Below, piece after piece: positions 47,955 through 60,019 of a stretch of DNA of 64,000 nucleotides. Position 1 is the first letter of the stretch, and each line of letters starts with the position of its first letter. Both the position numbers and the translations under genes were made by a program. The notes beneath the pieces are model-generated. The model was not told where the DNA came from, searched no databases, and saw only the letters and a list, made by a program, of their open reading frames with translations. This stretch comes from Cryptomeria japonica (Eukaryota; Streptophyta; Pinopsida; Cupressales; Cupressaceae), in NCBI RefSeq assembly GCF_030272615.1, contig NC_081409.1, positions 911,424,340 through 911,488,339 of the forward strand. The letters run 5' to 3'.

Positions 47955-48182
47955 CTTGGAAAGTAAAAAATGTGGATCAAAGGCAAAGCTCAACAAGTCT
48001 ACCAATCTCAGGGCTAGAATTTTGTCTATTGAGTTCAATGGAGTTAGAGGTAGGGACCTTGGTGAACAGAGAGACCGCATCAAAATTAACAAGAAGGTCA
48101 TTATCATCAAGCTTCTTATCTTTGATGAAACCTATAGACACCTATTGGCTATCAAAGTTGTTGGAATGTGTTGTGGGGAGAT
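47955..48182 (+). other. 3' internal end of a copia-type element
   Basis: No recognisable protein. It ends in GTTGTGGGGAGAT immediately before an LTR start (TGTTGGATATTAG), so it looks like the last bases before a polypurine tract and 3' LTR. Confidence 0.45.
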
Positions 48183-48624
48183 TGTTGGATATTAGAGTTG
48201 TTGTAATGTGTTGTCATTGATGTCAACATATCCTATGTTTCTTGTGCTTCAATGTTGCAGAGAGTTGGTTTGGTTGTAGATATGTTGATGTGGATTAATG
48301 GGTTTTGAGATACTTATCTCTAGTTGATTCAATATAGGTTTTAGTGTTTCAGAAGGTGACTTGATCAAGTTATGTGATCCGATTTGATGACTATTTTTTC
48401 TGTTGATTTTGTATTACAGAGTTGTGATTTCAAGTTTGTATTGCTCTAGAATTTATTCTTTATGTTGTGTAGATTTTGGAGAGTTTTTGGGATGTTCATG
48501 TGTGTCCTTAGTTTGGGTGGTTCATGATTTGGAACTTCACAAGTGTATCTTTCAGTTTTTTGTTGGTGTTCTTGAGCTCTGGAAGGGAAATGATGATGAT
48601 TCTAGTTATTAGAGTTGTTACGAT

Positions 48625-49350
48625 TGTAAGGAAACTTGCAACCATCTTTATGAAAATTTCTACATAACCCATTTGCAATTCAATCAAATCAACATATAGA
48701 AGCCATATGAAAAGAATAGACAACATACCCATCAAAATGTGACACAAGATATATCCTGGGAAAACCCTCATGAGGAAAAAACCCAGCCTCCAAAAGCATC
48801 ATCAGCCATGTATTATCTGCAATGTGTCCATTACAATACAACTATGAAAAGCCTTCGAAAACCCAGCCATAACCAAGCACTCCATGTGACCAAGTATGAA
48901 TCCAAAACATCCCATGTCATGCATCCTCCTTCACAAATGCTAACCTGGCTAACCCAAACAAATACCCTTGTAGTTGCTTTTATAAACATGAGCTTCCACA
49001 AAACCACCAAGTTGTATTACATCAAAACCATGTGCTAAAAAACCATGTGACAATAAAATATAATATTTTCCATCCTACCCTTGACCCATATTTAATATTG
49101 GTTATTTCATTACAATTACATTCCCCAATATTAAATAAATACAATATAATAATACCAATGTGTCAATACAACTCATCAAGTGGGTACAAGAATATTCCAA
49201 GGGAATCTCTACATGTTGCATGTCCATCTAGGAGCTCCTAGGTGCAACAATATAATATATTACAATATAATTTCATGTCCATCTCACACAATAATAAAAT
49301 AATACAAAAATGAAACATTATTATGCAAGGCGTACAACACCATTTTTTCA
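48625..49350 (-). repeat. 3' LTR of the LARD-like element
   Basis: Minus strand starts TGAAAAAATGGTGTTG at 49350 and ends CCTTACA at 48625. It aligns throughout with 53658-54385. Confidence 0.85.
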
Positions 49351-50771
49351 ACATTCTCCCACTTGTTGTATACATTGCATAAGGGACAAGAAGTAATCCA
49401 TCACATGAGAAAGAGACTAATCTCTCTACATATATATACCATCATGGAATCCAAGTGCTCCATGTGCTTCATCAAGATATCTGCAACAAGAAACAAAGTG
49501 ACCACCAGCTCATGCATGAATGCTCCCACCCTCCATCATGCCACTGCCACTGGACATGAAAAGGCCATCCAAAGAGAATGCCACACAATCTGTCACAACA
49601 AATTATAAGTCCCACACCAACTAATATCCAACCACAAACACTAATCCAAAGGCACCCAATGCAAAGGTAGTTGTTTACATAGCTGTAATAACGTCGACAA
49701 AAAGTTTTAACGCATCAACTATACATGCCTCCAAGGCATACAAACCAAGTGAATAACATCTCATCAACATATGCAACCTATAACATGTAACCATAAGCCC
49801 CAAGTGCAACACCTGCCACATATGTACACCAAGGAACTCTCATTGCATAGGTAATGTCAATATCAGAAATGAATCCACTAAGAACATATCATAGAGTTGT
49901 AACCATGTAGTATCAAGAACATCCATATCAATATGAAGATCATGTAAACTGATAACCTGCAAGTACCACTCTCACACCATGTCTCCAACATTCTCCCATG
50001 CTCTCCACACCAACACAAGAAAGAGATAAAGGAACCTCTATGCCATCTCCCACATGACAATGCATGAACACAAAACAAGTGAAAATGGCTCCAAACAATC
50101 TCCAGCCAATGTAATGTGAATACGTACATCCAGGAAGATAACTGAAACAAAGAGAGAAACACTGCAAATCAAATCTTGTAGTATTTCCGTCTAGACACTC
50201 CTCTAAATGCTAACTATGTCAAATATGATCTCTTCCATAGAACCCCACATGAAAAGCATAACAAAACCCAAACACTGATCAGTCCCTTGGACTAAACCAG
50301 CATATATAATATGTAATCAACATGGATGTAAGCCTCTCATAATCAAGAAGATCAAACTAAATATCCATTCCCAAGCCTAGGGAATACGCCCAATAAACCA
50401 TCTCCCAAACTATTATCAATGACCGTCATCATCATAATAATAACTGAAATGCACAAGGAGATAACCAATGCCATACATCTCTCAAATGGACCCTCAAAAA
50501 CTAACAAATTCCATGTAGCTCAAGATCCTTATCAATGAAAGATAAGCATAAACATAATGAACCTGAAAGGAAACAATGGGCAATACCTCTCACATAGTAA
50601 ACCACCGAGTAGACCAAGAGTGGGGAATGAGAATGCTACCAAGATATCCAAGTCATCATGACTCACACTAAGAATAATCTCCTCTCAATTCCATAACAGG
50701 TGAATTCTCCTCGGACTTCCTACTCAAACCATCAACCATTCCAACACATATCTCCAATCACAAGAGAATAT
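49351..50771. other. Internal region of the LARD-like element, left part
   Basis: No recognisable coding. The sequence is CA- and CAT-rich on the plus strand; scattered open frames of 60-95 codons lack any domain. Confidence 0.6.
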
Positions 50772-51152
50772 TGTTGGGATCATCGTTGTCATTATGCCAA
50801 AAGATCAAGTTGTCAGTGAATGGGAGAGCGGCCAGAGTTAAGGATCCACAGGAGGCAAGAGAAATTCATGTCACGAATTCCATGTGCCACATTGCTTGGG
50901 CAACAACAGGACCAAGGGCACACACCCTGCAACAATCCTCCCCAGTGGAAGCGGTGAGGTTCAAACCCACGACCTGGTGCTGTAATACCATTTGTTGGAA
51001 TCATCATTTCCGTTACACCAAAAGATCAAGCTATGAGTGAATGGGAGAGCGACCAAAGTTAAGGATCCACGGGAGGTGAGAGAAATCTATGCCACGAACT
51101 CCATGTGCAGCACTGCTTAGGCAACAACGAGACCAAGGGCGACCTTGTGACA
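50772..51152 (-). mobile_element. TRIM (terminal-repeat retrotransposon in miniature)
   Basis: Two direct repeats of about 160 bp (50772-50934 and 50993-51152), both with TGTTG(G)(G/A)ATCATC starts on the plus strand and CA ends, enclose 58 bp. On the minus strand the enclosed part begins TGGTATTACAG, resembling a tRNA-Met primer-binding site two bases from the repeat, and ends in a GGGGAGGAT purine tract. Near-matching AATAT and AATAC flank it. It lies inside the LARD-like element. Confidence 0.82.
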
Positions 51153-53657
51153 AATACTAGCATCAGTAACATCTCCATGTATCCATGAGTACCTGTAATC
51201 AATCAATCCATGCCAAAATCCAAATGAAACATAGCACCACCATGAGGTAATCAAGCAAATGATCATGTACCCAATACAAAGAGAACTACCAAGATCAATT
51301 TCAAAGCTCCAACCGCAAAATCAGGAACATAAACATGACAACATTATCTAGCCATCTCCTCCAAGGAGATAACATGCTCCATATGAACATATCAAATAAC
51401 TATATCATGCCAAAACTCTAAGCATGCAATCAAGAGTATACCATGACATAATATCAACCATGATAACATATCAAATGAAAGTGTAAACCATACCTCAACC
51501 AAGAACTCGATCCCTCAAGATGTGAACATCTCCTAACAGTGTACCTGTAAACACAAGAGAACCCTTCTGAAACAACTAGATCTAAGGCATCCTCCAACAT
51601 TTCTACACAAAGAAGATCATCCACCATCCAATGGTGAATACACATCACTGCTAACAACTCACACTGAATTGTGATACCAAGTCACACATGGCATCGTGAT
51701 AACCATCTCCTACATGAAGAACATACAGGTCTACACACATACAACTGAAAAGTCAATAACATTAAGTGTAACCATGATCTCAAAGCCAAGAAGATACATA
51801 CAACTGCCAATAAACCACCAATGAGGACTCAATCCTACACCACCAACTCATCACTTTCAAAATCTCTCACTGAAAGTGTAATCAAATAAATAACCAAGAT
51901 ATCATGACATCGTGATCAAATACATGCTACAAGTCCCAACACCAACTATCTAGGTACTATAAACATCATCCATCCTCTCATCTCAAAACAACCATAGCAA
52001 TGCAAAAATGACCACAGACAAGGTCAACTAACAAGTATACATCACAATGAATCAAACTTGGTGGATATAGATAGTCCACATCCGAGCCATCCCACTACAA
52101 CTGAATAGGTGATCAACCCACACAACTGCATAACTCGTAGGTGAAACATTGAACATGTAAAGTCATCATCACATTAGTAAACTAAAAACTGAGATATCAA
52201 AGAGAATAATCTTGTAGACCACATGACTCAAACACCAAATCAACATCTAATTTGATTCACCAAACATGTCTAAAACTAAGTATCATAGTCAAGGAACCAA
52301 ATAAGTATTAAGGAGATAAACAACAACCTCCTAACATCAAACCAAATCACCACAAACATGACTATGATGTGTCAATACAAAATATGTACCTACATACCCA
52401 TAATACCATAATCATAACCAACTCTACACGTGTACTCAACTGTCACCCACATGAAACTCCAAGTGTCAAACCATGTCCAACCATGTCCTCAAATCAAGAA
52501 CAACTTGTGTACCTATCACCATCAAATTCCAACTCTGAAAAACTCTTGTAAACCTCTGCAAACTCATCAAACTAATAAAATAATAGCACCATGCCCTAGT
52601 CAGCTGAACATGCTCTCCAATGCCTACCCGAAATCCAAAATCAAATTCTGTATGCAAAAGTTATGACCAAAACTGTGTAGAGGAGAACATCTGGATTCCA
52701 AGCTCCAAAAACATGTCAAAATGGCAAATCAGAGAACCAAACCAATACCAAGCTATAGTGCTCATAATCAACTTTCCAATGAGTATAAGAAGTCAAAAAA
52801 TAGACTCCCCAGGTGAAAGTTATGCTTCGTTGAATAAAATTAGCTCATTTTCTTTTATAGCAATAATTTGTGGTTTTTCCAAATTTCACAAATTTTCATC
52901 TCTTCGAACCCGAAATACTAACATTTTCATTTAATTAAAAATGTGGCAGATTTTTAATATTTTATTGGCATTTTAAAATTTAAAAATAGCGGTAAATTTT
53001 TTTTTTGTTTAACGTGGGGGCCAGATTAACTGGTACCCACCACGGGGCAAGTCCGACAGGGTACCATGTCGACAGTCCTCTGTCGATAAGCAGCACCACT
53101 GTCACCTGGCTGTGGGGAGAGGGTACAAGGGTCAGGGGTGGTGGCCCGACCCCCACCCAATAATTTTTTTTTTTTTTAATTTTTTTTAATAAATATTTTG
53201 CAGGGTTTGAAAATTTTGCCGATAGGATTATATATATATATATATATATTATTTTCTGCAAACTACGACCCAGAATTTGACGGTTGTCGGGGCTTCTAAA
53301 CAAAAAAAAATTGCAATCTTTTTTACTGTCACTGAAATAGGTCAGTTATATATCATTTTTCATCTCCTAGCCAACTTGAATCCATCCACGAGGTCCATTT
53401 TGTCCCATGGAGCCAAATCTGAGAGCTCACCCCAAAACCCTTATTTAAAGAAAATTTTCAATGATGCCCTAAACTGACCAAATTTGTCAAACCCCAAATC
53501 TACAAACAATCCATCATAACAACAAACCCAAATAACACAAATCTACAATAACAACCTGCAAAACCATATATCTTGCCTTGTCTTTTCATTCTTTCATGCA
53601 TTCATGGATTCCAACTAGGGTTGTAAACACCATTAAACCAATAGCTCTGATATCACT
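51153..53657. other. Internal region of the LARD-like element, right part
   Basis: No recognisable gene. A GC-rich block at about 53012-53158 (with GGTACC and GTCGAC words) stands between T-runs, followed by an (AT)n stretch near 53231. The initiator tRNA-Met primer-binding site is at 53644-53655. Confidence 0.6.
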
Positions 53658-54385
53658 TGTAAGGAAACTTGCAGCCATCTTTATGACAATTTCCACATAT
53701 CCTATTTGTATTTCAATCAAATCAACACACGAAAGCCATATGCAAAGAATAGACAACATACCCATCAAAATGTGACACAAGATATATCCTGGGAAAACCC
53801 TCATGAAAGGAAAACCCAGCCTCCAAAAGCATCATCCACCATGTATTATCAATAATGCATCCATTACAATACAACTATGAAAAGCCTTTGGAAACCTAGC
53901 CATAACCAAGCACTCCATGTGACCAAACATGAATCCACACATCCCATGCCATGCTTCCTCCTTCAAAAATGCTAACTTGGATAACCCAAACAACTACCCT
54001 TGTAGTTGCTTTTATAAACTCAAGCTCCCACAAAACCACCAAGTGGCATTACATCAAAACCATGTGCTACAAAACCATGTGACAATAAAATATAATATTT
54101 TTCCTACCTACCCTTGACCCACATTTAATATTGGGTACTTCATCACAATTATATTCCCCAATATTAAATAAACACAATATAATAATACCAATGTGTCAAT
54201 ACAACTCATCAAATGGTTACAAAATATTCCAACGGAATCTCTACATGTTGTACATCCATCTAGGTGCTCCAAGGTGCAACAATACAATATGATATTACAA
54301 TATAATTTCATGTCCACCTCACACAATAATAAAATAATACAACAATGAAACATTATTACGCAAGGTGTACAACACCATTTTTCCA
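53658..54385 (-). repeat. 5' LTR of the LARD-like element
   Basis: Minus strand starts TGGAAAAATGGTGTTG and ends CCTTACA, two bases before the primer-binding site at 53655-53644. Confidence 0.85.
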
Positions 54386-55274
54386 AAATCGGTCATTGCA
54401 GAGGAATTCACATTGCTTGTTGATGTTCTTCGATCATGTTCTATGTGTTTTGGTGGTCCACATTGATCGTGGTGCATCTTATTGAAGATTCTATTGGTTC
54501 AGTGGTATTCTTCGTGTTATACGACTTTTTGGCCAACCCGATGGTTGTTGTGTGTTGCAGATGATCTTGTCAAGATATTCAGTGGTGTTGCATGTTTAAG
54601 GTTTTGATTTGGGCCCATGCAATGTCCTTTCCGACATTGTATCGGTTCACATGTTGATTTATGTATCGTGTGATGTAATTTTGTAATAAGGTTTTATGTG
54701 TTGAGCCAACTTTGGAGTTAAGATTGATGATTTGTATAAATGAATTTTGTAATCATGTAAGATGTATGTATGTGGTTGTGTTTGTGTTCTTTGATAGTAT
54801 TGTATGTGCAAACAAGTAAATTGATCTTTCAGTAGTGTGGAGAAGACAAGAGAAGTGTTGCAGTGTAGACAGTGCTTAATTGGAACTGTGAGTAGGCATT
54901 TGGAGATGCTATTCTTTTAGTTCATGTAATCCGAATTATTGTCTGATATTTGTAAGGAAATGAGCCTTCCTAGGGTTGTATCCCTTTGTTGTTTTTGAGT
55001 AGTGAGCTCTAGGTAGTGTGCCTAAATGCATGTGCATTCCCCATTATAATATTTACACATACTACTACAGAGTATCATCATATTGTTGGTAGGATCCCAC
55101 CATGGTTTTTCCCTTGACTAGGTTTTCCATGTCAAAAAATTGTGTGTTGTGTGTTGTTTATCTTTTCTATTGTTGTTCTTGATCAGATTTGAAGTTGACG
55201 TTAATTTGTTTAAGTTTGGTGAAAACTGATTCACCCCCCTTCTCAATTTCCCTACATTGTTGTTGCCAATAACA

Positions 55275-56300
55275 CCTATTTCTGTCCACCCAATTAAATG
55301 AATTTTATATTTGTTTAACTACCATTTATCCAACTATTAATTAAATTCACATTTAATTAAGCATTTCTCCTTTTCAACTATTGATTAAATTAAATATTTA
55401 ATTAATTTACCCCAACCCTCTTCTTCTATTAATTAAATAAATTAATATTTATTTAAATTCTTAAATCCCTCACCCACTTGCACTTTCTAGAAAATGCAAT
55501 TTGCACACTAATCCTTCTTCTAATCATGACTAAACCCCTATTATTAGCCTAATAACCCTCTAAGTGTTTGCAAATTCCTAAACTAAGAGATTAGAGAAGA
55601 GTCACTTCTCAAAACATTTAAGGCTCTTACATATCATTAAAAGCATTTTTCTCTTCCACAAGGTAACCCTCAAAGTCTCCTCAAGCCTTAAAGGATTTGA
55701 TCCAACTAACCCATCTTTGACCCTTGGTTAGAGACTTATTCTTTAACCCAAACATCCAAGGTAACCCTCAAGTCTCTTCAAGTATTTAATACTTTGACCA
55801 ATCCAACCCTTTAACTCTTGCACATTCCTTTATCACTTGGATAAAAGCTTTATCCATTAACCTAACCTTAACCCAAACACCCATGGTAACCATCATGTCT
55901 CTTCAAGCATTTAATGCTTTGTCCCTCTCCTCTCAAGTATTTCAACATCATAGCAATCTCATTATCAATAGCATAGCATTCTCATTATCAATAGCATGAC
56001 ATTTTTATTATCATAGATCAATTATAGCAATCATTGTTATTATCTCATAGATCTTAATTTGATATCATATAGATCATTTTATCATAGCACTCATTCTTTA
56101 GGTTGTCATTCTAAAATTCAAGTGCTCAATGATCTGAGAGAAAATCCATAACTTGAGGAATCCTTGGAGATAGAGAACAATGGAACTTCTTTGAGGGATT
56201 ATTTTATTAAGTTGCTTATGAATTAAATCCTTTTATATATAATATTTAATTGGTGTGTCATTTACACTATTGTTAGTTTATTGTCACGTATTTGTACACA
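55275..56300 (+). repeat. Probable gypsy-type LTR related to the Tat element's LTR
   Basis: Starts near AACACCTATTTCTGTCC, echoing the Tat LTR start (ACACCTAAAATTGTCC), and is followed, like that LTR, by a series of ATTAAAT/ATTTAAT palindromes (about 55340-55460). It then holds three tandem copies of a 98-125-bp unit starting (A)GGTAACC (about 55660, 55758, 55883) and a repeated CATTATCAATAGCAT (about 55960). Ends are not defined. Confidence 0.5.
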
Positions 56301-56396
56301 CAAGACCCACAAAGTGGGTAGAATTTTTAATGAAAAATTTGGATTTACCTGCGAGGGGGAAAATCAACTTAGCAAGGTGGATAGAAAAAAATTAAA

Positions 56397-57395
56397 TTGG
56401 GGAATCAATGGTACCCACAATATGTCTTAGGGGAACATCAACCTTTTGGATTTAGGAACCCCATAACTATGAGGGCTTACCACTTTGGATGGGAGAAGCT
56501 TCTTTTTCCTGGTGTCATCAATGGAGAAAAGGGAGATGGTAGCTCTAACCTTTTTAGTAAGCTTGGAGATGGGGTTGAAATCCAAGCATCTATAGCTAAA
56601 CTATCTGAAAAAGGGTATGCATCTTGGAAATATAATCAAGTTTATTCATGATGATCGTAGTAATTCCTTTGTCATCTTTAGAGATGATAAGGTCATTATG
56701 GTATATGAAATCTTTGAAGGCCTAAAGCTCATATTTAGGAATATTATTTTGGGGAGTTTTGGCATGCCTAAGAGTGAAAACACAATCTCTTTAGATATCT
56801 TCCACAATGGAACAAGGGAGAGATTAAATGTTTTTTTTTTTTTTTTCAATGAGAAAGTCAATGACAGGAATAGAGCAGGGACAGATGGCGAAACCAAAGC
56901 CTCTTTTAAGAAAATTAAATGTAAGCGGGTCAAGACGGGCACTAGAGGGGTCAACCACCATCTTATTTTCCCAATCATGGATAGAGAAGGAGACGATCTA
57001 GCATGAGAAGGTAAGATCCCATGAGGTCTATGATGGTTGAGATCTCGAAGGGGGTGGTTAGGTGGATCAACTGAAGAAAAGGATTCAATAGGAAAATAAA
57101 TAGTAAGAGAACTTGAGGAAGAAATGGTTTGAATATGATGGCGAGAAGGATCAAGCCATGAAAAAATTTCACCATCAATAGGGAGAGGCACAGTCAAAGA
57201 TAACTCATTGTGTGTCACCTGCAAGGGGGTGGAGGCTTGAGGAGGCTTCAAATTTGTAATAGAGGATGCGTCAACATTAACAACAATCACCTCAGTAGGA
57301 GAGGAAGGAAGAGAATGGTTAGGGGTTGGGAGTGTACTTTCAAAGTTTTGAAGAAGACCACTGGATGGTGATTGTTGTTGAGAGATGCAACCCAT
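56397..57395. other. Unrecognised open frames on both strands
   Basis: A plus-strand frame (56397-56651, 84 codons) and an overlapping minus-strand frame (57395-56646, 249 codons, rich in Ser, Pro and Leu). A T15-type run at about 56831 accounts for a poly-Lys stretch in the minus frame. Neither shows a domain I know. The minus frame is long for chance but its composition looks like antisense of something else. Confidence 0.3.
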
Positions 57396-59000
57396 GCAGG
57401 TTCCAGAGATTTATAGAAGCAAAAAGGGTTGATATGAAAACCATCGATTTGAGGTTGAAAATACCTAGTTTTGTGAGAGAGATATAAGTTATCAATGCTT
57501 GTTACAAGAGGCAAGGAAGTGTGCGAGGACACCACCATAGGTGGTGATTTAGAAATGCATGGAAGGGAGGGGTGGAAAACACTTTTGGGAGAGGCTTGAT
57601 CGAGTGGATCTTGAGAAGGATTTGGTGAGAATTAAGAATACAATGGGATGACCAACTCATTAGAGAGAAGATGACAATAAAGAGTGGAAGAAAGATGACA
57701 AGGGGAAGGATGGAGATGCTAATGAGATGATAAGGCAAGGTTACGAGGGGAGAGGAGGGGGCAAGCTAAGGAGGAATGAAAAGCAAGGCATTGAGTCGAA
57801 TGATGAGGTGAGGCAAGTAAACTAGGTGCCGCCATAAGATCAATAGGAAGGGGAAGACTTTGAAAAGAGTGAATGAGTTCCCCACGAGCTTTATAGATTA
57901 ACTTCACAAATTTATTCTTTTTACTTCACCACACTCACCTTTAATCCCTACAGCTCTAGCTTGAGAAGTTTGTCTAGAAGGATCCACAAGTCTTGCAATA
58001 GACAAGAAGATAACTCTAGGTTCAACTGAAGCAAGATGCCAAAAATTTGATCAATGCGTGCCCTAGTGGATTTGATTACATCCCAAAGGAGAGAGAGACC
58101 AACATGAGGAGGATATGTCTAGTATTATGAGAGGTCGGATGGTGGACAATTTTGACAAAGGAAGGAATAATCTTAGAGTCCCACAACTTTGTAGAAAGGC
58201 CAAGTTTGCGAGATTCTTTGAATAATTGATTCTAAGACTCTTTGTTTGGTTTTTTGTAGCAAATCCCTCCCATCAAGGATATCAATTAAAGTCATGCAAT
58301 TTCCATAGTCCATAATGTCCACAATCCATGTAATTTTGGAGTAGACCTGAACCTTATATAATTAACCATATGGGAGAAAAAAGGAATGCTGAAACTAGTG
58401 AAGACACCCATGAACATCAATATAGAAAATGACTCTAGAATGGAAACACTTGGAACTTGGACGAATCATGAAGTTAAAATTTAAGGCATAAAATAAATGG
58501 TTGATTTTGAAGTTGTAGACATGAAGGAACTTTTCAACACTTTTAGAGCCCTACTAGGTTTTAGATGGTTTGTGAATTCCAATGGTATTAAATATTCTCC
58601 AAAGGAAGAGATATATTATGGATTTTAAATGAAAGTCCATAATGATAAAATTTGTCATGGCTTGTAAGTTTGCCATGGATTTTTCATTGGTTTTCCTTAG
58701 TGACGGATAAGGAATAATTCTCTTTTTTCCTGGATGGTTGTTTTCTTTTCTTTGAATGGCCATTATTAACATAATATCTCGATTCTTTTCTCTTGGATAA
58801 ATTCATTGGATACTGTAGAGGGGAAATTTTGATTTTGGCAATTTGCAACGTAGAAGGGACAAATCACCAAATCAATTTTGATTAAAAACCCTTCACATTC
58901 AAAAGAGGGAAGGGAATCCACTAGATTCAGTAACAAATCAAATTAAGGACTGAATACTGAATGTATTGATTAATTATTGTGTGTTTTCTCCTCTCTTTTA
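57396..59000. other. Interval without recognisable gene
   Basis: Short minus-strand open stretches up to 57907 continue the Ser/Pro/Leu-rich character of the frame before. Beyond 57910 I see only AT-rich, stop-rich sequence. Confidence 0.5.
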
Positions 59001-59998
59001 TAAGTTAAAATATTCAATTATGGTAAAATGCTGAAAATTGAAGGTAAAACTGAGAAAACAGGGAGCTACCGATGCAGGATTTTCGTGTGCACCTGGATCT
59101 GAGTAGTATAAGCTGAGTTGGATCCGACCCTTGTAAAATCTCCTAAACATTCTGGACTAGGATGCGGCACCACGATCCTCTGAACGTTTTGCATGTCGAA
59201 AAGGATATGTCTCTGTGAATGAATCTTATTCTGAAGAGTATAGCTCTATACATGCTTCATGCACACAAAAAGAGAGGGAAATAGGTTGGGAATAGGGGCT
59301 TGTCTTAGGTCCAACCTTGATTTAGGAATTATCCATGAAATTGAAATAAATGTAATTGAAATGACTAAAAGGAAAGGATCTCCTTTTGAGGGAGATGTTG
59401 AATTATGACTAAAAATTGAATGATGATACCTCCTTGTGAATTTCTGTTTGCCTCCACGAGGAATTAGGGTTCATGAAATAGGATGTAAATCTCCACTTCA
59501 ATGCTTGAATCTTGACTTTATTTCTACTCCAAGGCTTGGAGGAAGATTGGAAATGCTCAATTTCTCTTGAATGCTTGATTCCTTCATCCCATGTGTGTTC
59601 TCAATACTTCTTGTTTCTTGTGTATGTCAAATGAGAGGGGAAATCCTCTTTATATACTTTCCCATTGAGAAACTTGAATAATTTTCTAACATGTTTCGAC
59701 ATGGAGAGATAATTCCCACTCAAATTTGAAATTTGAAAATGGGTTAAAAGGGGGCCCAAAAAGAGGGAGATCGTGGTGTGGTGCCATGGTCTTATTGAGG
59801 ACCAAGGCACCACGCCCTGGTCCTACCCTATTTTATGACACAGATCAAATGCCAAATGCATAGAAATGTCAAAAAATGATGCAATATGTAAGGGGCATGA
59901 GCATAATCAGGTCCCAAGAAGGCCAAATGGGCGCAAACGCTAAGGTAAGGACCCAAGGTGGTCAAAATTACAAAGGGATACAATTTTAGGATGCTACA
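59000..59998 (-). repeat. 3' LTR of a gypsy-type element (left edge not determined)
   Basis: On the minus strand the LTR starts TGTAGCATCCTAAAATTG at 59998, after a polypurine-like ACTAAAGTGGGCACTAAA. The start matches those at 10642 and 40033, and CACCACGCCCTGGTCC near 59809 echoes the 27-bp repeats of the LTR at 40033. The left edge is only estimated. Confidence 0.5.
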
Positions 59999-60019
59999 TT
60001 TAGTGCCCACTTTAGTGGG

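Larger units (their letters stand above)
48625..54385 (-). mobile_element. Large coding-less LTR element (LARD-like)
   Basis: Two direct LTRs (48625-49350 and 53658-54385), each about 727 bp and roughly nine-tenths identical by eye, enclose 4.3 kb with no recognisable gag or pol. On the minus strand the primer-binding site reads TGATATCAGAGC (53655-53644, one change from the tRNA-Met consensus) and the polypurine tract AAGTGGGAGAATGT precedes the 3' LTR. It must depend on another element's enzymes. No clear target-site duplication was found. Confidence 0.82.
48183..55274 (+). repeat. 3' LTR (family of 14741-17755), split by a nested element
   Basis: Starts TGTTGGATATTAGAG after a purine-rich tract, is interrupted at 48625, resumes at 54386 and ends near 55274 (GTTGCCAATAACA). 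The second part contains GAGCTCTAGGTAGTGTGCC (about 55006), the CCACCATGGTTTTTCCC module (about 55099) and GATTCACCCCCC (about 55225). It matches the LTR of copia element 3 in order and sequence. The 3' edge is approximate. Confidence 0.72.

Noticed and set aside
50813-51007. Small ORFs across the 50.8-51.1 kb repeat as a gene
   Set aside because: The region is fully explained as a TRIM with terminal repeats and primer-binding site.
56646-57395. 249-codon minus-strand ORF as a host gene
   Set aside because: No domain is recognised, the composition is Ser/Pro/Leu-rich, and it includes a poly-Lys run from a T homopolymer. Kept only as an unrecognised frame.
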